From Candidatus Rhodoferax randersensis (lineage in GTDB: Bacteria > Pseudomonadota > Gammaproteobacteria > Burkholderiales > Burkholderiaceae_C), in NCBI GenBank assembly GCA_016718155.1, contig JADKEH010000001.1:186001-250000 (forward strand): DNA of 64,000 nucleotides. The letters run 5' to 3'. Every line of letters begins with the position of its first letter. The stretch's first letter is position 1. The notes under the pieces were generated by a model. That model was given only the letters and a program-made list of their open reading frames with translations, ran no database searches and was not told where the DNA came from. Shown here in pieces: positions 47,462 to 56,277 of this stretch. The translations under genes were made by a program, and so were the position numbers.

Positions 47462-48214
47462 TCAAGCAGCCGCTTCGTCCACTTCGACGAACTCGTCGCC
47501 GCTCTCGGCCACCACGGCCTTGACGACATCGTCCACCGCATTGGCACGGCCTTCAATGATGGCATCGGCAATGCCGCGCGCATACAAAACCACCGCCTTG
47601 GAAGAGTCATCATTGCCCGGAATGACGTAATCAATGCCGTCAGGGGAGTGATTGGAATCGACCACGGCAATCAATGGGATGCCAAGCTTCTTGGCTTCGG
47701 CGATGGCAATCTTGTGGTAACCGACGTCGATCACAAAGATCGCATCCGGCAACACGTTCATATCCTGGATACCGCCAATGTCCTTCTCCAGCTTCTCCAG
47801 TTCACGAGCAAACATCAGTTGCTCTTTCTTGCTCATGCTGTCCAGACCGGCTTCCTGTTGGACTTTCATGTCCTTGAGACGTTTGATCGAAGTCTTGACG
47901 GTCTTGAAATTGGTCAACATGCCGCCAAGCCAACGCTGGTCAACAAAGGGCACGCCGGCGCGCTGAGCTTCCTGGGCCACGGTTTCACGTGCCTGACGCT
48001 TGGTACCAACCATCAGCACCGTACCGCGCTTGGCGGAAATCTGGCGCACGAACTTAGCGGCTTCCTGGAACATCGGGAGCGATTTTTCCAGGTTGATGAT
48101 GTGGATCTTGTTGCGATGGCCAAAGATGAAGGGGGCCATCTTGGGATTCCAGAAGCGGGTTTGGTGGCCGAAATGGACACCGGCTTCCAGCATTTCGCGC
48201 ATGGTAATTGACAT
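47462..48214 (-). CDS. rpsB: 30S ribosomal protein S2
   Basis: A 250-residue ribosomal protein. It has MLEAGVHFGHQTRFWNPKM, FVDQRWLGGMLTNFKTV and FVIDVGYHKIAIAEA, all S2 signatures. GGAG lies 6 bases before the ATG. An extended -10 promoter lies about 150 bases upstream. In E. coli S2 represses its own operon through the leader; the sequence here does not show whether that applies. Confidence 0.97.
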   Translation of the reverse strand: MSITMREMLEAGVHFGHQTRFWNPKMAPFIFGHRNKIHIINLEKSLPMFQEAAKFVRQISAKRGTVLMVGTKRQARETVAQEAQRAGVPFVDQRWLGGMLTNFKTVKTSIKRLKDMKVQQEAGLDSMSKKEQLMFARELEKLEKDIGGIQDMNVLPDAIFVIDVGYHKIAIAEAKKLGIPLIAVVDSNHSPDGIDYVIPGNDDSSKAVVLYARGIADAIIEGRANAVDDVVKAVVAESGDEFVEVDEAAA

Positions 48215-48366
48215 GTTTAACTCCGAAGGTTAGGTCTAAAATCCAGTTCGTATTTGCAATTGACACCAACAAGCACTGCTTGCATCGATCACTCGCAACA
48301 CCTTGATGAAACTGGTTTGCTAATTTGTTCTGCCAAAGCCTGATCGGCACTCAGCAAAACCCGACA

Positions 48367-48375
48367 AGTATAGCA
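48367..48375 (-). promoter_or_regulatory. Extended -10 promoter for rpsB-tsf
   Basis: The minus strand reads TGCTATACT, a TGn-TATACT extended -10, giving a transcript start near 48360 and a leader of about 145 bases. The -35 region is not clear. Confidence 0.5.
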
Positions 48376-48652
48376 CAGGCACCCCTTTTTTCCCCTTGCT
48401 GGACGACCTCCTGACCACGCGGCGACGCTTGTTCGCCGGTGACACGCACGCCTTGGCCGAGCTTGAGCGAAGCATCGACTGCGCGCGCCGGCGACTGGGC
48501 GGTGCCTGCGGATCCGCCAGCGCCGTGGCCGACCTGATCGTCGGCCGACGTCCCGCGGTCAACATGGCCGGGTTCGGGCTCCACCGAGAACGCGCGGTTG
48601 ATGTCGGGTGAACTCGGTAAACCATCGCTCTTGGCGACGTGAAATCGCCCGT
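48376..48652. other. Region with no confident gene upstream of rpsB
   Basis: About 280 bases between the rpsB promoter and the next minus-strand gene. On the plus strand a frame from a TTG at 48396 to 48611 (71 residues, LLTTRRRLFAGDTHALAEL...) has strong G/C third-position bias, and the other strand is also open. I recognise no family. The map gene often found here in relatives is not present. It could be a small gene or a decayed remnant. Confidence 0.3.
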
Positions 48653-49165
48653 CTACAAACCCAACACCGTGGCCGGAAATCCTGGCGAACTCTGCCTTAG
48701 CAACTCGTCGAGAACCTCTCGCCACTGAACCAGTCGTTCGGGCTCACGTCCAGACACACCTGTGCTGCGAGGCAGGTCCAACCGGTGCATACACCAGTGC
48801 GGACTCCAAATCCCGCTCGGGAAGTCCAGAGCATCCGTCTGGCGACTTACCCGGCAGTCAATGATGTGCGCCCAGGTCTTTCGCCACACCACAAACCGAG
48901 CCTGATTGCGCAAAACTTCGTCGTAACGCATGGCCACCATGGTGAAACGCCGCCCGGAATGCGACCAATCCTGCAAGGCCTGCGCCACGGCGCGTTCATG
49001 CAAAGGCCAGTCCGAGAAAGTGGAATCGCTGATCACCAACTCGCGCCATCCCTCCCGCGCCGCGTGCGAAAACGCGTCACGGACGATTTGCTGGAACGCC
49101 TCGCGCCCGGCAAAGCGGCCAACCGGCAAGTCAGCCAGTGGGAGCTGGAATTCTTCATTTGACAT
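48653..49165 (-). CDS. Conserved hypothetical protein
   Basis: A 170-residue protein without a recognised domain. It is soluble, with no signal peptide or membrane segment, and begins MSNEEFQLPLADLPVGRF. A central region (LVISDSTFSDWPLHERAVAQALQDW) and conserved-looking Trp and Arg residues (FVVWRKTWAHIIDCR) are notable. The ATG at 49165 is preferred; the frame is open to 49198. The gene is divergent from the SlyD-like FKBP, with 110 bases between starts. Function unknown. Confidence 0.75.
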   Translation of the reverse strand: MSNEEFQLPLADLPVGRFAGREAFQQIVRDAFSHAAREGWRELVISDSTFSDWPLHERAVAQALQDWSHSGRRFTMVAMRYDEVLRNQARFVVWRKTWAHIIDCRVSRQTDALDFPSGIWSPHWCMHRLDLPRSTGVSGREPERLVQWREVLDELLRQSSPGFPATVLGL

Positions 49166-49275
49166 GGCATCATCCTCCGTGCTGGAAGCAGGCTTCATTT
49201 CTGGTCAGCCCCATTTTCGACCCAAATCCCCACCCGCCAATGAAAAAACCAGAGCCGAACTGCGACAATTCGGGC

Positions 49276-49809
49276 ATGACGATAACTGAACAATGTGTGG
49301 TGGCGCTGACCTGGAAGTTGCAGGATACGCTGGGTGAGACGCTGGACGTTTTGGACGATCCAGTCGAATTCCTTGTCGGCGGGACCGATCTGTTTCCCAA
49401 GATCGAGGAAGCCCTGCAGGGCCATGAAGCGGGCGCCAGCCTGAAGCTTCACCTGGAACCCGAAAGCGCGTTTGGCGACTACAACGATCAGTTGGTCTTT
49501 CTGGAGGCCCGCACACTGTTTCCGAGCGAGATCGAGGAAGGCATGACGATCGAAGGCGCCGCCCTGCCCGGCGGTTGCAATCAGGATGCCCCGAAGGACA
49601 TCCTGTACACCGTCACCGAGATCTACCCGGAACACGTCGTGCTCGATGGCAACCATCCGCTGGCCGGCATCGCACTGCGCCTGGCGCTGAAAGTTGAGGC
49701 GGTGCGCGAAGCGACGGAGGAAGAAATTGGTCGAGGTTCCGCCGGCACCGGCTTCTTCCGCATCCAGCCCATCGACACGCTGCCGCCCGGCAGCAGCAGC
49801 TTGCACTAG
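49276..49809 (+). CDS. FKBP-type peptidyl-prolyl isomerase, SlyD-like
   Basis: A 177-residue protein. The FKBP fold (VALTWKLQDTLGETLD) has the IF-domain insertion (LEPESAFGDYNDQLVF) and the strand HPLAGIALRLALKVEAVREAT, which is a SlyD/FkpB hallmark. There is no His-rich metal tail of classical SlyD. The ATG at 49276 aligns with homologues; an upstream ATG near 49240 would add about 12 residues. It is a proline isomerase and folding helper in the cytosol. Confidence 0.88.
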   Translation: MTITEQCVVALTWKLQDTLGETLDVLDDPVEFLVGGTDLFPKIEEALQGHEAGASLKLHLEPESAFGDYNDQLVFLEARTLFPSEIEEGMTIEGAALPGGCNQDAPKDILYTVTEIYPEHVVLDGNHPLAGIALRLALKVEAVREATEEEIGRGSAGTGFFRIQPIDTLPPGSSSLH

Positions 49810-49898
49810 CCCTTTCGCCTCGCTCATATCTTGAGTCCGGGAACCGCCGGAACCAGCTTCGCCGGGCCGCTGGGGTTGTCCCCCTTCCAGAATGGGAC

Positions 49899-49920
49899 AG
49901 GGCTACACGCCGTGAGCCCT
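49899..49920 (+). terminator. Possible terminator after the FKBP gene
   Basis: AGGGCT (49899-49904) and AGCCCT (49915-49920) form a hairpin 90 bases after the FKBP stop. A T7 run lies about 12 bases further on (49931-49938), further than usual, so the call is weak. It is near the 3' end of the convergent dut gene. Confidence 0.35.
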
Positions 49921-49929
49921 AACAGGGGG

Positions 49930-50376
49930 TCATTTTTTTCCCGTGGAGCCGTAGCCACCTTCGCCACGCTGGCTGGCTGGGAACTCGCTCACTATATTGA
50001 ACTGGGCCTGCTGCACCGGCACGATCACCAGTTGCGCAATGCGCTCCATGGGCTCGATGGTGAAGGCCACATCACTTCGGTTCCAGGCGCTGACCATCAG
50101 TTGCCCCTGGTAGTCGCTGTCGATCAGCCCGACCAGATTGCCCAGCACGATGCCGTGTTTGTGCCCCAAGCCCGAACGCGGCAGGATCAGCGCTGCATAA
50201 CCGGGATCTGCCAGGTAGATCGCAATGCCGGTCGGCACCAACTGCCAGGCGTTGGGCGCCAGCGTCAGCGGCTCGCCAAGACAAGCCCGCAGGTCCAGCC
50301 CAGCGCTACCCGGCGTCGCATAGGCCGGCAGCTTGTCCGCCAGGCGAGGGTCGATGATCTTTAGGTCGATGTTCAT
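49930..50376 (-). CDS. dut: dUTP diphosphatase
   Basis: A 148-residue trimeric dUTPase that keeps uracil out of DNA. The five motifs are visible, among them AGLDLRA, PRSGLGHKHGIVLGN, GLIDSDYQGQL, RIAQLVIVP and the C-terminal RGEGGYGSTGKK. Located 24 bases after coaBC, in the common coaBC-dut arrangement. Confidence 0.97.
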   Translation of the reverse strand: MNIDLKIIDPRLADKLPAYATPGSAGLDLRACLGEPLTLAPNAWQLVPTGIAIYLADPGYAALILPRSGLGHKHGIVLGNLVGLIDSDYQGQLMVSAWNRSDVAFTIEPMERIAQLVIVPVQQAQFNIVSEFPASQRGEGGYGSTGKK

Positions 50377-50400
50377 TGAAAGTTCAGAGTCAAATCAGGC

Positions 50401-51615
50401 CTATTCGCTTATCTGGTGGGCGCAAGCTGCTATCAATTTGCGAGCCAATTCAAGTTTCGGAGCGCGCGACATCGACTCCACGCCGTCCGCCCGCACCAGC
50501 AGCAAGGCGTTGTCATCCTGGCCAAAGGTCGCAGGGCCAATGTTGCCCACCAGCAGCGGCACGCCCTTGCGCAGGCGCTTGGCCTGGGCATTGGCCAGCA
50601 GATCCTCGCTTTCCGCGGCAAACCCAACACAAAAAAGCTCGGCGGTGCGGGCACACGGCGACTGCGCGACCGTTGCCAGAATGTCGGGGTTTTCGACAAA
50701 CTCAAGCGTCGGCGGCTGGCCCGAGCCGTCTTTCTTGATCTTCTGTCCAGCCGTCTGAGCCGGGCGCCAATCGGCGACCGCTGCGGTCGCTACAAACACG
50801 GTCGCGTCTACAGCAGCAGCCACGGTCACCGCCAGCATTTCCGCCGCCGACTTGACGTCGATGCGTTGCACGCCACGTGGTGTCGGCAGGTGAACCGGAC
50901 CGGCCACCAGGGTCACCCGAGCACCGGCCTCGCGAGCGGCACGCGCAACCGCGAAGCCCATCTTGCCACTCGACAGGTTGGTGATCCCCCGCACCGGGTC
51001 AATCGCCTCGTAGGTTGGACCCGCAGTCACCAGCACATGGTGCCCCGCCAACAGCTTGGGTTGGAAGAACGCCACCAAGTCTTCCACCAATTCTTGCGGC
51101 TCCAGCATGCGGCCATCGCCGGTTTCACCGCAAGCCTGGTCACCCGTTCCAACATCCAGCACCGTGGCACCGTCGGCCTTGAGTTGCGCAACATTGCGCC
51201 GGGTCGCTGGGTGCACCCACATTTCGCGATTCATCGCCGGCGCCAGCAGCAAGGGCACTTTGTCCAGCGGACGCGCCAGACACAACAGGCTCAGCAGGTC
51301 ATCCGCCCGACCGTGCACCAACCTGGCCATGAAGTCGGCGCTGCACGGCGCAATCACGATCGCGTCAGCCTCGCGGCTGAGATTGATATGCGCCATGTTG
51401 TTGGTCTCGCGCGCATCCCATTGCGACAGCGCCACCGCTCGGTTGGAGAGCGCCTGCATCGTCACCGGTGTGATGAACTGCTGCGCGGCCTCGGTCATCA
51501 CCACCTGCACCGTCGCACCCTCCTTGATCAGGGAGCGGCACAGCTCGGCCGCCTTGTAACAGGCAATGCCGCCAGTCAGCCCCAAAACGATGTGTTTGCC
51601 AGCGAGGTCTTTCAT
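50401..51615 (-). CDS. coaBC: Bifunctional phosphopantothenoylcysteine decarboxylase/synthetase
   Basis: A 404-residue enzyme for two steps of coenzyme A synthesis. The N-terminal CoaC flavoprotein half has LGLTGGIACYKAAEL, the catalytic His in NMAHINLSREAD, and PAMNREMW. The C-terminal CoaB half has VTAGPTYEAIDPVRGITN and GNIGPATFGQDDNALLLV. ATG 51615 chosen by homology; upstream in-frame sequence to 51795 overlaps the pyrG promoter and start and is not coding. Confidence 0.95.
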   Translation of the reverse strand: MKDLAGKHIVLGLTGGIACYKAAELCRSLIKEGATVQVVMTEAAQQFITPVTMQALSNRAVALSQWDARETNNMAHINLSREADAIVIAPCSADFMARLVHGRADDLLSLLCLARPLDKVPLLLAPAMNREMWVHPATRRNVAQLKADGATVLDVGTGDQACGETGDGRMLEPQELVEDLVAFFQPKLLAGHHVLVTAGPTYEAIDPVRGITNLSSGKMGFAVARAAREAGARVTLVAGPVHLPTPRGVQRIDVKSAAEMLAVTVAAAVDATVFVATAAVADWRPAQTAGQKIKKDGSGQPPTLEFVENPDILATVAQSPCARTAELFCVGFAAESEDLLANAQAKRLRKGVPLLVGNIGPATFGQDDNALLLVRADGVESMSRAPKLELARKLIAACAHQISE

Positions 51616-51635
51616 GCAGCGCAATGTAGCAGACC

Positions 51636-51641
51636 TATAAT
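51636..51641 (+). promoter_or_regulatory. -10 box for pyrG
   Basis: A perfect TATAAT 39 bases before the pyrG ATG, in the 64-base gap between divergent coaBC and pyrG. The -35 is weak. The predicted leader of about 30 bases has no C-run of the Gram-positive pyrG attenuator type. Confidence 0.5.
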
Positions 51642-51679
51642 CCCAATTTCCACACATGGAGCGATAGTCTCCCTCTGAC

Positions 51680-53347
51680 ATGACCAAATTTGTCTTCGTC
51701 ACCGGCGGTGTGGTGTCTTCCCTTGGCAAGGGAATCGCCTCAGCCTCCCTCGCTGCGATTCTGGAATCGCGGGGCCTCAAAGTCACCCTGATCAAGCTGG
51801 ACCCCTACCTCAACGTAGACCCTGGCACCATGTCGCCGCTGCAGCATGGCGAGGTATTTGTCACGGACGACGGCGCGGAGACCGACCTGGACTTGGGCCA
51901 CTACGAACGATTCATTGAATCGCGCATGCGCAAGGCCAACAACTTCACCACCGGCCAAATCTACAAGAGCGTGCTCGACAAGGAACGTCGCGGTGACTAC
52001 CTGGGCAAGACCGTGCAGGTGATTCCCCACGTCACCAATGAAATCCAGGAATTCGTCAAGCGCGGCGCGCGTTTTGGCGAGCCCGACGCGGTGGATGTGG
52101 CGATTGTGGAAATCGGCGGCACCGTGGGTGACATCGAGTCCTTGCCGTTCCTGGAGGCCGTGCGGCAGATGAGCCTCAAACTCGGTCCCAACAACAGCGC
52201 CTTTGTGCACCTGAGTTACGTACCGTGGATCGCGACTGCGGGTGAACTCAAGACCAAACCAACACAGCACACGGCCAAACAACTGCGTGAAATCGGGATC
52301 CAGGCCGATGCCCTGATCTGCCGCGCGGATCGCCCGATTCCACAAGAAGAACGGGCCAAAATCTCGCTGTTCTCGAACGTGCCCGAATGGGGCGTCATCA
52401 GCATGTGGGATGTGGACACCATCTACAAGGTCCCCCGTCTGCTGCACGAACAGGGCCTGGATGGCCTGATCTGCGACAAGCTGCGCTTGAACACCCCACC
52501 GGCCAACCTCAAACGGTGGGACGAGCTGGTATACGAAACCGAACACCCGCAATCGGAAGTCAACATTGCCATGGTGGGCAAATATGTGGACCTGTCCGAC
52601 AGCTACAAGTCGCTTAACGAGGCGCTGCGCCACGCCGGCATGAAGAACCATGCGCGCGTCAAGATCGACTACATCGACTCCGAAACCTTGACTCCAGAGA
52701 GTGTGTCGCAGTTGGCCAAGTTTGACGCTATCCTGGTGCCCGGCGGTTTTGGCAAGCGCGGCATCGAAGGCAAGATTTGCGCGGCCCGGTTTGCGCGCGA
52801 GAACAAGGTTCCCTACCTGGGCATCTGCCTGGGCATGCAGGTCGCCACCATCGAATTTGCCCGCCATGTCGCTGGACTGGAAGCTGCCAACAGTACCGAG
52901 TTTGAGCCCGACAGCCCGAATCCGGTGATCGCCCTCATCACCGAGTGGAAGGACGCCGACGGCAGCATCAAGCATCGCGACAAGAACTCCGACCTGGGCG
53001 GCACCATGCGCCTGGGCGCGCAGAGTTCCGACGTTGCCAAAGGCTCGCTGGCGCATCAGATCTATGGCGACGTGGTGACCGAACGCCATCGCCATCGCTA
53101 TGAAGCCAATGTGAACTATCTGGACCGTCTGCGTGAGGCCGGCCTGGTGATTTCCGCCCTGACACAACGCGAGCACCTGACAGAGATCGTCGAGCTGCCG
53201 CATAGCGTGCATCCCTGGTTCATCGGTGTGCAGTTTCACCCCGAGTTCAAGTCCACGCCCTGGGCCGGCCACCCGCTGTTCAACGCCTTCGTCAAGGCGG
53301 CGCTGGACCACCAGGCGGCGGGCAAGGCTCTGAAGGTGGTGGCTTGA
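51680..53347 (+). CDS. pyrG: CTP synthase
   Basis: A 555-residue enzyme that aminates UTP to CTP. The N-terminal synthetase domain has GGVVSSLGKGIASASLAAIL and DPYLNVDPGTMSPLQHGEVF (20 residues). The C-terminal glutaminase domain has its nucleophile in GICLGMQ and the His/Glu pair in QFHPEFKSTP. It heads the pyrG-kdsA-DUF1330-eno-ftsB run. Confidence 0.98.
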   Translation: MTKFVFVTGGVVSSLGKGIASASLAAILESRGLKVTLIKLDPYLNVDPGTMSPLQHGEVFVTDDGAETDLDLGHYERFIESRMRKANNFTTGQIYKSVLDKERRGDYLGKTVQVIPHVTNEIQEFVKRGARFGEPDAVDVAIVEIGGTVGDIESLPFLEAVRQMSLKLGPNNSAFVHLSYVPWIATAGELKTKPTQHTAKQLREIGIQADALICRADRPIPQEERAKISLFSNVPEWGVISMWDVDTIYKVPRLLHEQGLDGLICDKLRLNTPPANLKRWDELVYETEHPQSEVNIAMVGKYVDLSDSYKSLNEALRHAGMKNHARVKIDYIDSETLTPESVSQLAKFDAILVPGGFGKRGIEGKICAARFARENKVPYLGICLGMQVATIEFARHVAGLEAANSTEFEPDSPNPVIALITEWKDADGSIKHRDKNSDLGGTMRLGAQSSDVAKGSLAHQIYGDVVTERHRHRYEANVNYLDRLREAGLVISALTQREHLTEIVELPHSVHPWFIGVQFHPEFKSTPWAGHPLFNAFVKAALDHQAAGKALKVVA

Positions 53348-54201
53348 TGAAGCTTTGTGGATTTGACGTTGGCCTGCATCGGCCGATCTTCCTGATTGCG
53401 GGCCCCTGTGTGATCGAGTCCGAGCAGTTGCAGATGGACACCGCTGGCACACTCAAGGAAATCACCTCGGCACTGGGCATTCCTTTCATCTTCAAGAGCA
53501 GTTTTGACAAGGCCAACCGCTCCAGCGGCAGCACCTTTCGCGGCCCGGGTCTGGACAAAGGCTTGGAGATCCTGGCCAAGGTGAAGCGGGAGCTGCAGCT
53601 GCCCGTGTTGACGGACGTGCATTCCGAGGAACAGATCGCGCAGGTGGCCTCGGTGGTGGACGTGCTGCAGACACCCGCCTTCCTGTGCCGCCAGACCGAC
53701 TTCATCCGCGCCGTGGCGCAGTCGGGTAAGCCGGTCAACATCAAGAAGGGCCAGTTTCTGGCACCTGGCGACATGAAGAACGTGATCGACAAAGCCCGCG
53801 CTGCCGCGCGCGAGAAGGGCTTGCCGGAGGACAACTTCATGGCCTGCGAACGCGGCGCCAGCTTTGGCTACAACAACCTGGTCTCCGACATGCGCAGTCT
53901 GGCGATCATGCGCGACACCGGCGCGCCGGTGGTGTTTGACGCCACGCACTCGGTGCAACTGCCAGGCGGCCAAGGAACCAGCAGCGGTGGGCAACGCGAA
54001 ATGGTGCCGGTGCTGGCGCGCGCAGCGGTAGCGGTAGGTGTGGCTGGCCTGTTCATGGAGACGCACCCTGACCCATCCAAAGCAATGAGCGACGGCCCCA
54101 ACGCGGTACCGCTCAAGCACATGAAGGCGCTGCTGGAGACGCTGGTGGCGCTCGACCAGGTGACCAAACGCAATGGCTTTCTGGAAAACAGTTTCAATTG
54201 A
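53347..54201 (+). CDS. kdsA: 3-deoxy-8-phosphooctulonate (KDO-8-P) synthase
   Basis: A 284-residue enzyme that makes the KDO precursor for LPS. It has AGPCVIESE, KSSFDKANRSS, FRGPGLDKGL and FDATHSVQLPGGQG. The ATG at 53347 overlaps the pyrG stop by one base (TGATG), with a TTG one codon earlier. Confidence 0.97.
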   Translation: MKLCGFDVGLHRPIFLIAGPCVIESEQLQMDTAGTLKEITSALGIPFIFKSSFDKANRSSGSTFRGPGLDKGLEILAKVKRELQLPVLTDVHSEEQIAQVASVVDVLQTPAFLCRQTDFIRAVAQSGKPVNIKKGQFLAPGDMKNVIDKARAAAREKGLPEDNFMACERGASFGYNNLVSDMRSLAIMRDTGAPVVFDATHSVQLPGGQGTSSGGQREMVPVLARAAVAVGVAGLFMETHPDPSKAMSDGPNAVPLKHMKALLETLVALDQVTKRNGFLENSFN

Positions 54202-54217
54202 CCCGGCCAGGAGCACC

Positions 54218-54523
54218 ATGAACGCCGCTTACATCATCGTCGACATGCAGATCTCCGACCTGGAGCAATACAAACAGTACATGGCCGAGGCGCCTGCCGC
54301 CGTCGCTGCCGCGGGCGGCGAGTACCTGGTGCGCGGGGGCCGTTTCGAAACCATGGAGGGCGATTGGCAACCCAGCCGCATCGCCATGCTGCGATTCCCC
54401 AGTTTTGATGTTGCCAAGGCCTTCTACGATGGCGAGATGTACCGTGCCGCACGGAGCAAGCGCCTCGGTGCAACCCAGTTTTTCAACATGGTTTTGGTCG
54501 AAGGCGTCGCCGCCCCAGTCTGA
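54218..54523 (+). CDS. DUF1330 family protein
   Basis: A 101-residue protein of the dimeric alpha/beta-barrel type. It has AYIIVDMQISDLEQYKQYM, the conserved GGEYLVRGGRFETMEG and FPSFDVAKAFYDGEMY. Function is unknown for the family. The ATG at 54218 follows CCAGGAGCACC, a strong ribosome site. It lies between kdsA and eno, a frequent position in Burkholderiales. Confidence 0.9.
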   Translation: MNAAYIIVDMQISDLEQYKQYMAEAPAAVAAAGGEYLVRGGRFETMEGDWQPSRIAMLRFPSFDVAKAFYDGEMYRAARSKRLGATQFFNMVLVEGVAAPV

Positions 54524-54549
54524 AGCATCTTCAACTTCTTAGGAAAAAA

Positions 54550-55833
54550 ATGAGCGCAATTGTTGACATTGTTGGCCGCGAGATTCTCGATTCCCGTGGC
54601 AACCCCACCGTCGAGTGCGATGTGTTGCTGGAATCTGGCGTGATGGGTCGCGCCGCCGTGCCGTCGGGTGCCTCGACCGGCTCGCGTGAAGCGATTGAAC
54701 TGCGTGACGGCGACAAGAGCCGCTACCTGGGCAAGGGTGTACTCAAGGCGGTCGAGCACATCAACACCGAAATCTCCGAAGCCGTCCTCGGGCTCGATGC
54801 GTCGGAGCAAGCCTTTCTGGACAAGACACTGATTGACCTGGACGGCACCGAGAACAAGTCCCGCCTGGGCGCCAACGCCATGCTGGCCGTCTCGATGGCC
54901 GTGGCACGGGCCGCCGCCGAGGAATCGGGCCTGCCCCTGTACCGCTACTTTGGCGGCATGGGTGGCATGCAGATGCCGGTGCCGATGATGAACGTGGTCA
55001 ACGGCGGTGCGCACGCCAACAACAACCTGGACCTGCAGGAGCTGATGATCATCCCGGTGGGAGCGCCGAGCTTTCGTGAAGCGGTACGCTATGGCGCCGA
55101 AGTGTTCCACGCGCTCAAGAAGATCTTGCACGACAAAGGCATGAGCGTGGCCGTCGGCGACGAGGGTGGCTTTGCCCCCAATGTGCCCGGCCATGAAGCG
55201 GCGATTCAAATGATTCTGGACGCCATCGACAAGGCTGGCTATGTTGCGGGCGAACAGATCGCCTTGGGCCTGGACTGCGCCGCCTCCGAGTTCTACAAAG
55301 ACGGAAAGTACCACCTCGAAGGCGAGGGCCTGACGCTCAGCAGCGAAGAATGGTCCAACATCCTGGCCACCTGGGTGGATAAATACCCCATCATCAGCAT
55401 CGAAGACGGCATGGCTGAGGGTGACTGGGACGGTTGGAAGCTGTTGACCGATCGCCTCGGCAAAAAGGTGCAGATCGTGGGTGACGACCTGTTCGTCACC
55501 AACACCAAGATTCTCAAAGAGGGCATTGACAGGGGCATCGCCAATTCGATCCTGATCAAGATCAATCAGATCGGCACACTGACCGAAACCTTTGCTGCCA
55601 TCGAGATGGCCAAGCGCGCCGGCTATACCGCCATCATCAGCCACCGTTCGGGCGAGACCGAGGACAGCACCATTGCCGACATCGCGGTGGGCTGCAACGC
55701 CGGGCAAATCAAGACCGGTTCGCTGAGCCGCTCGGACCGCATGGCCAAGTACAACCAGTTGTTGCGTATTGAAGAGGACTTGGGCGATGTGGCCAGCTAC
55801 CCAGGTCGCGCCGCCTTCTACAACTTGAAGTGA
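54550..55833 (+). CDS. eno: Enolase
   Basis: A 427-residue glycolytic enzyme and degradosome partner in many bacteria. It has EILDSRGNPTVECDV, GDEGGFAPNV, SIEDGMAEGDWDGW and ISHRSGETEDSTIAD. The ATG at 54550 is preceded by TTCTTAGGA. Its 3' flank holds the palindromic element. Confidence 0.98.
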   Translation: MSAIVDIVGREILDSRGNPTVECDVLLESGVMGRAAVPSGASTGSREAIELRDGDKSRYLGKGVLKAVEHINTEISEAVLGLDASEQAFLDKTLIDLDGTENKSRLGANAMLAVSMAVARAAAEESGLPLYRYFGGMGGMQMPVPMMNVVNGGAHANNNLDLQELMIIPVGAPSFREAVRYGAEVFHALKKILHDKGMSVAVGDEGGFAPNVPGHEAAIQMILDAIDKAGYVAGEQIALGLDCAASEFYKDGKYHLEGEGLTLSSEEWSNILATWVDKYPIISIEDGMAEGDWDGWKLLTDRLGKKVQIVGDDLFVTNTKILKEGIDRGIANSILIKINQIGTLTETFAAIEMAKRAGYTAIISHRSGETEDSTIADIAVGCNAGQIKTGSLSRSDRMAKYNQLLRIEEDLGDVASYPGRAAFYNLK

Positions 55834-55850
55834 AACACCCACGAGTCGCT

Positions 55851-55909
55851 ACGCGCCTCCCCCTCAAGGGGGCGGCACCAGCAGCCCGGCAAAGCCGGCG
55901 CTGCGGTGT
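55851..55909. repeat. Comamonadaceae-type palindromic intergenic element
   Basis: The eno-ftsB gap (132 bases) contains CCCCCTCAAGGGGG (55859-55872), then CAGCCCGGCAAAGCCGGCGCTG (quoted in two parts: CAGCCCGGC, GCCGGCGCTG) near 55882-55903. Both fold. The wording matches my memory of a repeat seen after many genes in Comamonadaceae. It may act as a terminator or 3' stabiliser. Confidence 0.55.
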
Positions 55910-55965
55910 CCCGCGATCAGAAATAGCCCCCGCTTCCCACCTGCGAGCCACCAAGGATTAACCGT

Positions 55966-56241
55966 ATGGGTTCGCGTCTCGTTCCGGCCTTTCTAATCTC
56001 GTTGCTGGTGATATTTCACGCGCAGTTGTGGTTTGGCCGGGGCAGCGTGCCCAGCGTTGCCAAAATGGTCAGTCAGCTTGACGCCCAGCGCCAAGACAAC
56101 GCTCAGGCCAAGCTCGCCAATGAGCGCCTCGCGGCCGAAGTGCGTGACCTCAAGGAAGGCCTGGACATGATCGAGGAGAAGGCACGCATGGAACTGGGCA
56201 TGGTCAAGCCCAACGAGATCTTTGTTCTCGTCGGCAAGTAA
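55966..56241 (+). CDS. ftsB: Cell division protein FtsB
   Basis: A 91-residue septum protein. It has an N-terminal transmembrane helix (ALISLLVIFHAQLWFG-like, residues 7-22) and a periplasmic coiled coil. The conserved region KEGLDMIEEKARMELGMVKPNEIF is read in parts as IEEKARMELGMVKPNE. It bridges FtsL and FtsQ. It follows eno, as in most proteobacteria. Confidence 0.92.
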   Translation: MGSRLVPAFLISLLVIFHAQLWFGRGSVPSVAKMVSQLDAQRQDNAQAKLANERLAAEVRDLKEGLDMIEEKARMELGMVKPNEIFVLVGK

Positions 56242-56277
56242 ATCGGTCTTGGCCAGCCGACCAACCGGGTCGCGTCA

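Noticed and set aside
51740..53452. 570-codon frame on the minus strand
   Set aside because: Antisense to pyrG; no domain is recognisable.
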